From Candidatus Microgenomates bacterium (GTDB lineage Bacteria > Patescibacteriota > Microgenomatia > UBA1406 > HO2-37-13b), in the NCBI GenBank assembly GCA_025449735.1, contig JANWIV010000002.1:62001-126000 (forward strand): a stretch of 64,000 bases of DNA, given 5' to 3'. The position numbers were made by a program, and so were the translations under genes. The notes beneath the pieces are model-generated. The model was not told where the DNA came from. It saw nothing but the letters and a program-made list of their open reading frames with translations, and did not search any database. This document shows positions 25,686-33,531 of this stretch, in pieces (positions within the stretch are counted from its first letter, which is position 1; every line of letters starts with the position of its first letter).

Positions 25686-26348
25686 ATGAACAAAGTAGAA
25701 GGAATATCATTTTCGAAGCTTACTAAAAGAGATAAGGAAAGGTATTTTAAAAATGCTCAATCGACATGGCTAGTTGACAAAAAGAATCCCCATTGGCAAA
25801 CAGTTGGAAATCCAAAATATTTATCAATCCGTCATGCAATGGTTTATCGCTATGGAGAAGCCATTTATGATACTGGAGAGCTGATTTGGCCGAGCGCGGT
25901 TTATGTATTGCCAATGCGATTTACGCCGGAAAATAAGGCCGAATTTTATCTAATAAAAAAACATCCCCCATTTTCTGGTCGGAGCGAAGGGGAATGGATG
26001 ATGCCTGGGGGTTATTGTGAAGCTGGTGAGGCGTCTCATGATGCGGCAAAAAGAGAGCTAGATGAAGAAACACCTTATCAATCTGAGTCATTAGTTTATA
26101 TTGGCTCAATTGCCCCTTTGATCAGCCATTCTCGTTCTCGTTTCCCCACTTATCTCGCCTTCGTACCTTTTGATCAAACGCGCTCAAAAAGTAGAAGTGA
26201 TGGCCAGGAAGTTATCGATGATGAAATGGGTGGCTGGTTTACTTTTTTCAAAGCTTCACAATTGACATTAACCGACGCAACAGTGCAAGCAGTTTTATTT
26301 AGAGCTTCAACAGTCCTGCCAACAAGTGCGCTCGATCTCCCTGAATGA
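25686..26348 (+). CDS. NUDIX hydrolase
   Basis: A 220-residue protein with a complete Nudix box, GGYCEAGEASHDAAKRELDE then ETPY, in its second half and a longer N-terminal part without recognised motifs. Substrate unknown; not closely similar to the NUDIX at 5168. TATAAT at 25673-25678 ends 7 nt before the ATG, so the mRNA should be leaderless. Convergent with the next gene, separated by 15 bp. Confidence 0.85.
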   Translation: MNKVEGISFSKLTKRDKERYFKNAQSTWLVDKKNPHWQTVGNPKYLSIRHAMVYRYGEAIYDTGELIWPSAVYVLPMRFTPENKAEFYLIKKHPPFSGRSEGEWMMPGGYCEAGEASHDAAKRELDEETPYQSESLVYIGSIAPLISHSRSRFPTYLAFVPFDQTRSKSRSDGQEVIDDEMGGWFTFFKASQLTLTDATVQAVLFRASTVLPTSALDLPE

Positions 26349-26363
26349 TTAGCTTTATATCTA

Positions 26364-27800
26364 TTATCCAATTTTTTTTATAATTCCGAGGTAAGCATCG
26401 ACGATGATTTTGTCCCCATTTTTAAGTATTTTAGTGGCGTTTTTTACGCCGACGATACAAGGAATTTTATATTCACGAGCCACAATAGCGGCATGACTAG
26501 TGACGCCACCTTCATCGGTGACAATTGCATTTACTCTGCGCATGGCGATTGTATAATCGGGATGAGTAGCGGTGGCGACCAATATTGAGCCATTTTTTAC
26601 TTTGTGCAAATCTCTGACACCAGTAACAATCGTGACGATTCCAGTGGCTTTGCCTTGAGAAGCAACTCTCCCCTTCAAGTTATGTAATGAGGTTTTAGTT
26701 TTTGGAATTTTAAAAATACTAAATGCCTTTTTCACTAAGTCTCCCTCTATGCATACAATTTCATTTTTTTCATTAAAATACATCACAAAACCTTTTTTCC
26801 TTTGAGTAATTATTTGAAGATTTGGAGGAGTTTGTTTTATTAAGAAATCGTTAATTTCTGAGGGTAATAAATAGCTGATATCTTCTAAATTCAACTTCAT
26901 TCGACGCGCGATTTCATTAAAAAGCGGTCTCATATAATAGACACCTTGTCTTCTGTAGTCATCTCTTACGTCCTTGATGTATACCATGCGTTTTGCCATT
27001 GAAAGTAACTCCAAATCTGACGCTTTTAAATTCAGAATTTTCAAATATTTATTAAATGACACATTTTTGCTTACCTCACTTTTTTTCAATTGATTTATGA
27101 GCGTTTTAAATTGAGTCCTTGTCCAAGGAGGATTGTGAATATCTTGACAGGAAAGCCAATGGTATCGGTTATACAGTTTTTCGAATTGGTCATCGGTGAG
27201 GTTGTTGGCATTTTTAATTTGCTGTTGAAATTTTAGACTTTGGGCTAGCTTTGGAGGTGTAAATAGTGATTCAACGATTTCCTGCTCTTTATTTTCTAGT
27301 TTATTATTTTTCAGATATTTTTTTAAAATAGTCATAGCATAATCGGCAATGTAGTTATTTAGAATGAAAGCGGTCGCCACAAAAATAGTGTAGTCAAAGA
27401 GTATTTTCTGGTTTTGCTTGTAGATAACAAATAGTTGTTGAGTTGATTGCTGAGTCAAATTAGCTCGACTAATTCTTTTCCCAAAATTGACATACTTTTT
27501 ACCATTTGTAATTAATTTTTTTTCAAATTTTCTGAGGGCAATTGGACTAGTGGCATATTTTTTATAAAGTGATTTGGACAGTTTGTCCCATGAGCGTTTG
27601 TCGGCATAAAAGGCCGAATAATTTTCTTGTGGAACGATTATATGTGTATTTGAAGGTTTTGGAATTATATGTTTGGCATGTTTTGAGATGGACATTAACA
27701 TCATCTGAGAATATTGCACTCCATATTCTCGGGAATAGATTTGAGTCCACTGTATGTTTTTTATTAAGCGCTTAAAGATTGATATTGGTACCTCCGCCAT
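26364..27800 (-). CDS. PEP-utilising-enzyme mobile-domain protein
   Basis: The last 100 or so of 478 residues form the phosphohistidine (swivel) domain of PEP synthase/PPDK/EI-type enzymes: GRVASQGKATGIV, LVATATHPDY, and GGVTSHAAIVARE with the phosphorylatable His after TS. The N-terminal 370 residues are Lys-rich and largely helical and do not show an ATP-grasp kinase or a TIM-barrel PEP domain, so it is not a full PEP synthase. It may relay phosphate from a partner or bind a nucleotide. A minus-strand TATAAT (complement of 27809-27814) ends 8 nt before the ATG. Confidence 0.8.
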   Translation of the reverse strand: MAEVPISIFKRLIKNIQWTQIYSREYGVQYSQMMLMSISKHAKHIIPKPSNTHIIVPQENYSAFYADKRSWDKLSKSLYKKYATSPIALRKFEKKLITNGKKYVNFGKRISRANLTQQSTQQLFVIYKQNQKILFDYTIFVATAFILNNYIADYAMTILKKYLKNNKLENKEQEIVESLFTPPKLAQSLKFQQQIKNANNLTDDQFEKLYNRYHWLSCQDIHNPPWTRTQFKTLINQLKKSEVSKNVSFNKYLKILNLKASDLELLSMAKRMVYIKDVRDDYRRQGVYYMRPLFNEIARRMKLNLEDISYLLPSEINDFLIKQTPPNLQIITQRKKGFVMYFNEKNEIVCIEGDLVKKAFSIFKIPKTKTSLHNLKGRVASQGKATGIVTIVTGVRDLHKVKNGSILVATATHPDYTIAMRRVNAIVTDEGGVTSHAAIVAREYKIPCIVGVKNATKILKNGDKIIVDAYLGIIKKIG

Positions 27801-27875
27801 GAGAGCAGATTATAGCAAATTAGCTAGAAGTTAGATTGATATACTAGCTTTTTTTAGTCATATCGATGAACTTTT

Positions 27876-27921
27876 GATATAGTTTGACCATATTGACGAG
27901 ACATAAATCTTAAGATAACAT
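27876..27921 (+). promoter_or_regulatory. Operator-promoter site 1 of the ketosynthase regulon
   Basis: GATATAG (27876-27882), 7 nt, ATATTGAC (27890-27897). The TTGACG inside is the -35 (27893-27898), 17-bp spacer, TAACAT -10 (27916-27921). Half-sites ATATAG and CCATAT form an imperfect inverted repeat spaced by 5 nt. The same arrangement stands before three other units in this region (28571, 33515, 34990). Confidence 0.8.
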
Positions 27922-27931
27922 TGGCAGGAGT

Positions 27932-28498
27932 ATGAATTTAATTCTTCTTGGCGGAAACAATATTGGGAACAAGAAATGGATACATGGTATGGAAAATCTT
28001 TTCAAACCTTACTTTGCTACCCACACCTTAAATTACAAGCATTGGGAAACCGGGGATGAATGGGTAAATCCTGATCGTGAGATGAAGCGATTGGCCGAGA
28101 TTTCTGAAAAAATGGGTGATTATATTATTTTTTCGCGTTCCGCAGGAACAATGATTACTTTAATGGGAATATCTAAAGGTTTAATTAATCCGAATCGTTG
28201 TATTTTTGTTGGCATTTCGATTAAATGGTCAGAATATTTTGACCCTGACTATGATAAGTGGCTTAAAAATTTTACGACGCCAAGCTTGATAATACAGAAA
28301 AGTAAAGATCCAGCAATTTCGACTGAAAAATTACAAAGTTTCCTAGCTGAAAAAAATTTTGCAAATTATAAACTAAAAGAACTTCCAGGTGAAGATCATT
28401 ATTATGGAAATATTGAGGAGCTACGTGATTTAACTATTGATTTTTGCAAACCAAAAAGCAAACATTCTTCTTATTACCATATGAGAAGCGCAATTTGA
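27932..28498 (+). CDS. Alpha/beta-hydrolase-fold protein
   Basis: A 188-residue single-domain protein with alpha/beta-hydrolase order: an opening strand LILLGGNN, a nucleophile elbow FSRSAGT (Gly replaced by Ser at the first position), an acid loop QKSKDPAIS and a late His in GEDHYYG. Thioesterase or esterase activity is plausible, which would suit release of acyl chains in the adjacent ketosynthase cluster, but this is inference from shared promoter control. AGGAG lies 1 nt before the ATG, too close to act as a Shine-Dalgarno; predicted transcription starts about 27928. Confidence 0.65.
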   Translation: MNLILLGGNNIGNKKWIHGMENLFKPYFATHTLNYKHWETGDEWVNPDREMKRLAEISEKMGDYIIFSRSAGTMITLMGISKGLINPNRCIFVGISIKWSEYFDPDYDKWLKNFTTPSLIIQKSKDPAISTEKLQSFLAEKNFANYKLKELPGEDHYYGNIEELRDLTIDFCKPKSKHSSYYHMRSAI

Positions 28499-28570
28499 TA
28501 CATTCGACTCAGTTTACAGGGAGTTTGTTAAACTGCTCACCACTAATCCTGAGCTCATGCCGAACGGATT
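28499..28570 (+). other. Intergenic region before the FabH-like gene
   Basis: No gene seen. Contains a small perfect hairpin AGTTT-GTT-AAACT near 28524-28536, with no T-run. Followed directly by operator-promoter site 2. Confidence 0.4.
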
Positions 28571-28616
28571 GATATAGATAAACTATATTGACGGAGTGAT
28601 TGTAAATCGTTAGTAT
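28571..28616 (+). promoter_or_regulatory. Operator-promoter site 2 of the ketosynthase regulon
   Basis: GATATAG (28571-28577), 7 nt, ATATTGAC (28585-28592). Here the inverted repeat is perfect: ATATAG-ATAAA-CTATAT. -35 TTGACG at 28588-28593, 17-bp spacer, -10 TAGTAT at 28611-28616; predicted start about 28623, 5 nt before the ATG of the FabH-like gene. Confidence 0.85.
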
Positions 28617-28627
28617 ATGGCAAATAT

Positions 28628-29938
28628 ATGCCAATAGAAAGGGCAACGCGTCCAGATTTAGAGACATTTTTAGTTCGCGATGAGGGAATTGATATCGAGC
28701 TTCCTTATAATGGAACTCTTCATCTTGAAAGTTATGAGAATTCTGAATATAGCGTCGGTGCTGTTGTTGGGCGTTGGGGCGAAAAATGGGAGCGCGACCA
28801 AATTGACAGCCAAATTAGAGCGCTTTATGGCTTGGATGAAAATGGTCGTGATCAAATCGTCGGTGACTCCAGCGGTTTCAAAAATGTTCATAGACCTCAA
28901 GCAGAACTCAGCTATAGAGAGCTTACTCACCAAAGTATTGCGGTGACCGGTTTACATGCCGCAGAAGTAATTAAATTAAATGGCTGGAAACCAAGTGATG
29001 TTGGCGGCTTATTCATTGGTGGTGACGCTCTACCGATTGGAAAGAAAGATAAAGGCCTATCACTCAAACGTCAGCTTTTAGCAGCAAGTGGACTACAGCA
29101 TCTTGACGAGTCTAAGCAAGTATCAATAAAAGCACTGGCCTGTAATTCTGGGGCTGATGAGCTGTTACATGCCCTGGTGAACCCTGATTTTAGAGGTCGA
29201 CCAGTTGTTATAGTTGGCATATCAACTCTTTTTAATGAATTGTCAAAAGCCAAATATCGAGCTCGACCACTGTCGCTAAACATTGACCCTTTTTCATTGC
29301 AAGTATTTTCATATGGTGCCGCTGCCTTTGGCATAATACCTGGTGAGACGATGTCAATCATTGAAGATCTCGGAGGTGAGCCGATTACTATCGTAGATGA
29401 AGAGTTTGATACCGAGCAATCACTCGCGGCAATTACCCCGTTTGACAGCCTGATTGATCACAGCGAACCATATCGAGTGAGGCAAGAAATTGCCGAAAAC
29501 GTCGTCATTGGAATGATGCCAAGGCCGAGGCATAAAGGGAGAGCGCTTGATATGAATTCATATTTGACTTCAAAACTGTTTCCAAAAACGACGACAAAGA
29601 GAGTGCTACAATTTTGGGATCAATTTCGCCAAGCTTATCCAGAGGGAAAATTTGATGAATTGATTATGCATCATGCGAGCTACGCAGTGGGTCAAAGTGT
29701 CCATGGGAAAATGATTAAAGCCGGTATAGACGTGCCTTTTTACTGGACTGTCGACGACGGCAATGCGCCGCCGGCAACAACGCTAACCCATTTAGCTCGT
29801 CGACTGCCATATCTGGGAAATAAAAATATCATGGTTGTCAGTTTTGGCGGGGGCGCTACCTATACCATTTTTGGTCTTCGATTAGGTCCAGATGGGGCGA
29901 GTCCGGATATTGTTAGCAGTTTAAAAGTTTCGATATAA
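28628..29938 (+). CDS. Ketoacyl synthase III-like enzyme (FabH/HMG-CoA-synthase fold)
   Basis: A thiolase-fold condensing enzyme of 436 residues, longer than typical FabH (about 320). The Cys-His-Asn triad is visible: Cys in LACNSGADELLHAL (about 171), His in MHHASYAVGQSVHGKM (about 347), Asn in DGNAPPATTLTHLA (about 378), followed by SFGGGATYTIFGL. It should load a starter acyl-CoA or form a C-C bond by decarboxylative condensation. First gene of a three-gene operon; the FabF-like gene follows after 3 nt. FabH, a hydroxymethylglutaryl-type or a polyketide starter enzyme all remain possible. Confidence 0.85.
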   Translation: MPIERATRPDLETFLVRDEGIDIELPYNGTLHLESYENSEYSVGAVVGRWGEKWERDQIDSQIRALYGLDENGRDQIVGDSSGFKNVHRPQAELSYRELTHQSIAVTGLHAAEVIKLNGWKPSDVGGLFIGGDALPIGKKDKGLSLKRQLLAASGLQHLDESKQVSIKALACNSGADELLHALVNPDFRGRPVVIVGISTLFNELSKAKYRARPLSLNIDPFSLQVFSYGAAAFGIIPGETMSIIEDLGGEPITIVDEEFDTEQSLAAITPFDSLIDHSEPYRVRQEIAENVVIGMMPRPRHKGRALDMNSYLTSKLFPKTTTKRVLQFWDQFRQAYPEGKFDELIMHHASYAVGQSVHGKMIKAGIDVPFYWTVDDGNAPPATTLTHLARRLPYLGNKNIMVVSFGGGATYTIFGLRLGPDGASPDIVSSLKVSI

Positions 29939-29941
29939 ATT

Positions 29942-31255
29942 ATGAGAAATCCTGAAGGAGAACAAAGAATAGTCGTAACCGGTATGGGGGCGGTTACTTC
30001 ACTTGGTCACAATTTAGATACTACTTGGGAAAATGTTAAAGCGGGTAAGACCGGATTTTCATATGTTGACCTTTCACCCTCGGACATTTCAGTAGTTGGA
30101 GAGGTCAAAGATTTTAATATGGAGCAATTGTTGCCGTCTGTTGTCGAGATTGGGGGTAAGCAATATCCAATTAGAAAAGTGATCAAAAGATTATCTCCAG
30201 CAGCTCAGTTTGCTATTTCTGCGTCATACGAAGCATTAAAAAATGCTGGAGTGGTGCAAAATGAATTTGAGCTTGATCCTGCGGTTAATCCTGAAAAATT
30301 CGGAATTACTGGGGCCTCTGGAATTGGAGGTGCCGAGGAAGTGGCCGAAATATATAAAAGATTAATTGAGGGCAAAACGGCTCATCCATCGAGTCTATTC
30401 ACTCTTCTAATTGAGAGAGGGGCGACTTTTCTAAGCATAATGGTTGATGCTAAGGGTCCAGTTGAGTCGGTATCGCTCGCTTGCGCTTCGGGGGGTCGAG
30501 CAATTAATAATGCGGTGAGGCTACTGCTTTTGGGCGATGCGGAGATAATGGTTGCTAATGCTGGTGAGCATGCGGCCAATCAAATTGCTGCTTCGCTTTT
30601 TACCAACACCGGGACGACTTCAAATGACGTTAGTACTACTGGTGCCGGGCTACCATTTGATAAAAACCGCAATGGTTTTGTACTCGGCGAAGGGGGCGGA
30701 GCGATGGTCATCGAAACTCTAGAGCATGCCTTAAGAAGGGGAGCGATCCCGGTAGCTGAGATCGTCGGTTATGCCGACACGGCCGATGCTTGGCATGAGT
30801 CTGATCCCAGTGGTAAAGGGGCGGTACGAGCAATTCAGAAGGCAAAAGACAAAAGTGGTATAGACTATCGTGGTAGAAATAAATTTATTAAAGCTCATGC
30901 TACTGGCACTATTAATGGGGATCCGGTTGAAGCAAGATCAATAAAGGAAGCTAATGAAGAAGAGGGACAGATTCTTATATGGGCGCCTAAAAGCCAGCTC
31001 GGTCATACGCTTGGTAATGCTGGGATGGTTGAGGCGGTTCTATCTATAAAGGCTCTTGAGGAAGGGGTGCTGCCGCCGACGGTGAATTTAAATGATCCTA
31101 TTGAAGAAATTGATGGCTTTGAATTTACGACTGAGAATGCAATACCGATGGAAAATGTCGATATTGCGATAAGCAATTCCTTTGGTTTTGGCGGTGGCAA
31201 CGCGGTGACAATTTTTCAATCCTACGATGGGCCACAGCCTAAGAGAGAAATATAA
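29942..31255 (+). CDS. Ketoacyl-ACP synthase II-like enzyme (FabF type)
   Basis: An elongating condensing enzyme of 437 residues. Catalytic residues are intact: Cys in LACASGG (about 180), His in KAHATGTINGDPVEA (about 318), Lys and His in KSQLGHTLGNAG (about 349 and 354), and the oxyanion/Phe-gate region NSFGFGGGNAVTIF. Substrates are probably acyl-ACP and malonyl-ACP, though no ACP or malonyltransferase gene is in this window. Cotranscribed with the FabH-like gene under operator 2. FabF of primary fatty acid synthesis or a KS of a polyene/polyketide pathway are both possible. Confidence 0.9.
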   Translation: MRNPEGEQRIVVTGMGAVTSLGHNLDTTWENVKAGKTGFSYVDLSPSDISVVGEVKDFNMEQLLPSVVEIGGKQYPIRKVIKRLSPAAQFAISASYEALKNAGVVQNEFELDPAVNPEKFGITGASGIGGAEEVAEIYKRLIEGKTAHPSSLFTLLIERGATFLSIMVDAKGPVESVSLACASGGRAINNAVRLLLLGDAEIMVANAGEHAANQIAASLFTNTGTTSNDVSTTGAGLPFDKNRNGFVLGEGGGAMVIETLEHALRRGAIPVAEIVGYADTADAWHESDPSGKGAVRAIQKAKDKSGIDYRGRNKFIKAHATGTINGDPVEARSIKEANEEEGQILIWAPKSQLGHTLGNAGMVEAVLSIKALEEGVLPPTVNLNDPIEEIDGFEFTTENAIPMENVDIAISNSFGFGGGNAVTIFQSYDGPQPKREI

Positions 31256-31261
31256 CTTTAG

Positions 31262-31729
31262 ATGACAGAATACGTAAGGTTTCATAATACGGAATTATCG
31301 TTTGCAGACGAGAATAATCAAGAAATAGATATCGGCACTCATCTTACTGTCAAAAAGAGTAAATCTCCTACTGTCCTTGAATTTGATTTGAATCGCAATC
31401 TCGATAGCATTGACGCGCTGACGATTTTTGGCTATACTCGCCAATTTCTAAGTAATTCAGAATCCGATTTTAGACTTTTAGCCACTCAACTTCAAAGTGA
31501 AGAATTTGAGCAGATCGTGGAGATTTTCGGAATAGGCGTTTTTCCTGAAGCGATGGGAAAAAGGTTTGGTTTTCAGTCAGAAATATATTCAACTAACCAA
31601 AAATTAATTGCTAAGTTTCTTAAACAAACGCCAAAAAAGTCGCTATTAGGTAGCGATCATAGTAAAAAAGCCTTGAGAAGATTTTCAATTAGTCGGGAAG
31701 ACTTTATTCAAAAATATTCAAATTCTTAA
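31262..31729 (+). CDS. Unknown protein of the ketosynthase operon, 155 aa
   Basis: I do not recognise this protein. It starts 6 nt after the FabF-like gene, so it is cotranscribed with the two ketosynthases. A beta-rich first 45 residues is followed by helices; a stretch NLDSIDALTIF loosely recalls the ACP DSL site, but the preceding helix of an ACP is absent and I do not call it one. Soluble, no signal peptide, basic C-terminus. It ends 2 bp from the convergent reductase-dehydratase gene. Confidence 0.75.
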   Translation: MTEYVRFHNTELSFADENNQEIDIGTHLTVKKSKSPTVLEFDLNRNLDSIDALTIFGYTRQFLSNSESDFRLLATQLQSEEFEQIVEIFGIGVFPEAMGKRFGFQSEIYSTNQKLIAKFLKQTPKKSLLGSDHSKKALRRFSISREDFIQKYSNS

Positions 31730-31731
31730 AA

Positions 31732-33462
31732 CTATTCAGAGAATGTTCCTTCAAGCATCGCAATTAGTCTTTCTTTCGGGACGACTTTACAATTAATTCC
31801 AGTAATAACTCCTCTCTTTTTTCCATCAATAAAAAATTCTACATTACCTTCAAACAGCGACTTTCCGGATTTTGTCATTAAGGCTCTAAATTCAATTGTA
31901 CTATCAACTGTTAGATCGCTTAATTGATCAAAAAAATCGACATCCTCAATGCTTTTTAAAAGTGGCAATCGATCGCTCATTTCCCTTGATTGAGAATAAA
32001 GCAGGCCTAGAGTTTGCGCGGCGGCTTCAATAATCTGTTCGCTCGGAAATAACCTTGTTTCGTCTGCAACTATCCATTCACCTACCATCGTTTCAATTTG
32101 AGCAATTTCACTTTTTTCGGTTGTCAATATGGTTTCCTCAGCATAGAAGGACCCTTTAAGATCTCCGGCATCAGATTTAATTTTAAGTGTGTCTCCGGGC
32201 CGAACCACATTTACAAATTGTATTGGATCAAAAATTCCTCCTAATGCGACTCTTTTATTCTGGTCACGATATCCCCTTCTAATGAACGAAGCCATTTCCA
32301 TTTTAGCGCCAGCAATTAGAGAAACGGCAATTTGATCGACGCCGCGCAATACGCTAGGGAGACCGGAAGCGGCGTCAAAATGGCCGGCAACATGGTTATC
32401 TGTGATCTTCACTTGTGCTATATACTCATCAATAAGCTCAATTTCATCATCAGTAAATGTTGGCTTCATTCGATCCAGCGTAACTTTCATTGTGGCGACG
32501 GCCTCATTTTCACCGAAATTCATAAAATCATCAAGTAATAATTTATTTGGACCATACATATAAAGTATTTCTGCAATCTGCGGTCGGTCTAGACCGCTCA
32601 CCCCAACAAATACATTTTGTCGGGCTTCCCATGGATCTAAGGCGAGATTAAGTGCTGAAACGGCGACGTCGACCCGCATTGGCGTCCGATGCTCACCATT
32701 GGTGTTGCTTTTGTCATGAAGTTGAGCGATTTGTTCGTCGCTCATTTTTCGCATCATTAAATTCATCGCACTTGTATCAATGACTGGTCCTGATATTAAA
32801 GAAACTCGTTTAATTCCCACATCAGAAAGCGCTTCAGACATTTTGTCAAGCCGCATATCGCCCTCATGCTTGGCATGCGCGGTTCTTTGATAACGATCAA
32901 TTGGCATGGGAAGCGAAAGATATTTAGATGGGGTGCTGGGGATGGTGACAAATAAGCCACGATCAAACAGCGTCGTCTCACCAAACATTTGCTCATAAAG
33001 GAGAGCTGTTTCAACCGGAGCCTTTACATTCAAATTTTCTGCCTCCTCATCGGTGCCACGAATTCCACCCGCGGGAAGGAAAAAAATCCCATCAAGTCGA
33101 CCATAGGTTTCTTTTATATGCTGAAATAAAGTCGCTCTGCTCTCACTGTCGGTAATATCAGCCTGCAAGGCGACAATTTCTCCCCCCAATGCAAGCTTGC
33201 TTGCCCATTGCAGTTCTTTTATTTGTGCCTGGGTATCTTCGTTATCGTGAATATGAGGAATGATAACGGTGGCTTCTTTCATTGCAAGTGCTAATGTGAT
33301 TGCGCCACCGATGCTACCTTCAATTCTATTACCACCCGGGACTAAATATACCTTGTTTTTAAGCTCAGCGCCCTCTTCAATACATGATCTAAGTTGATCG
33401 ACTAGTTCAAGTCTTGCTTTTCGATAGTCCAATTCCTTTGTTTGAGGTCTTTCAGTTGTCAT
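31732..33462 (-). CDS. SDR reductase - hot-dog dehydratase fusion
   Basis: A 576-residue two-domain enzyme. Residues about 35-260 are a Rossmann short-chain-dehydrogenase-like domain: nucleotide loop PGGNRIEGSIGGAI, LQADITD, and FLPAGGI at the NAG position. The canonical YxxxK pair is not obvious; the nearest is RYQRTAHAK. Residues about 350-460 resemble the FabZ/FabA hot-dog fold: a His in NHVAGHFD followed by LPSVLRGVDQ. Together they would reduce and dehydrate a 3-ketoacyl group. The ATG at 33462 follows a -10 TATTCT by 7 nt; an upstream TTG in frame is rejected. No enoyl reductase accompanies it here. Confidence 0.72.
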   Translation of the reverse strand: MTTERPQTKELDYRKARLELVDQLRSCIEEGAELKNKVYLVPGGNRIEGSIGGAITLALAMKEATVIIPHIHDNEDTQAQIKELQWASKLALGGEIVALQADITDSESRATLFQHIKETYGRLDGIFFLPAGGIRGTDEEAENLNVKAPVETALLYEQMFGETTLFDRGLFVTIPSTPSKYLSLPMPIDRYQRTAHAKHEGDMRLDKMSEALSDVGIKRVSLISGPVIDTSAMNLMMRKMSDEQIAQLHDKSNTNGEHRTPMRVDVAVSALNLALDPWEARQNVFVGVSGLDRPQIAEILYMYGPNKLLLDDFMNFGENEAVATMKVTLDRMKPTFTDDEIELIDEYIAQVKITDNHVAGHFDAASGLPSVLRGVDQIAVSLIAGAKMEMASFIRRGYRDQNKRVALGGIFDPIQFVNVVRPGDTLKIKSDAGDLKGSFYAEETILTTEKSEIAQIETMVGEWIVADETRLFPSEQIIEAAAQTLGLLYSQSREMSDRLPLLKSIEDVDFFDQLSDLTVDSTIEFRALMTKSGKSLFEGNVEFFIDGKKRGVITGINCKVVPKERLIAMLEGTFSE

Positions 33463-33469
33463 GATTAAT

Positions 33470-33515
33470 AGAATATCACTGGTTTTAAAAGTGATCAATA
33501 TCGCTTATCTATATC
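33470..33515 (-). promoter_or_regulatory. Operator-promoter site 3 of the ketosynthase regulon
   Basis: On the minus strand GATATAG (complement of 33509-33515), 7 nt, ATATTGAT (to 33494). -35 TTGATC is the complement of 33493-33498, 17-bp spacer, -10 TATTCT complement of 33470-33475; start codon 7 nt further. Inverted half-sites ATATAG and CGATAT, one mismatch from perfect. Confidence 0.8.
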
Positions 33516-33531
33516 AAAATAAACCAATTGT

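Noticed and set aside
27822-27855. Plus-strand terminator (AGCTAG ... CTAGCT then T-run) upstream of the hydrolase gene
   Set aside because: The stem is only 6 bp with a 16-nt loop and no plus-strand gene ends nearby; it may be chance in A/T-rich DNA.
27926-27931. Shine-Dalgarno AGGAG for the gene at 27932
   Set aside because: Only 1 nt separates it from the ATG, too close for SD pairing, and the predicted transcript starts about at this point.
28499-28627. tRNA gene in the gap before the FabH-like gene
   Set aside because: No cloverleaf, no T-arm GTTCRA motif; the gap is explained by the promoter and operator. No tRNA was found elsewhere either.
31262-31729. Possible acyl carrier protein in the ketosynthase operon (NLDSIDALTIF resembles the DSL site)
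   Set aside because: The first 45 residues look beta-rich, not helical, the protein is twice the size of an ACP, and the surrounding residues do not match the ACP helix II consensus.
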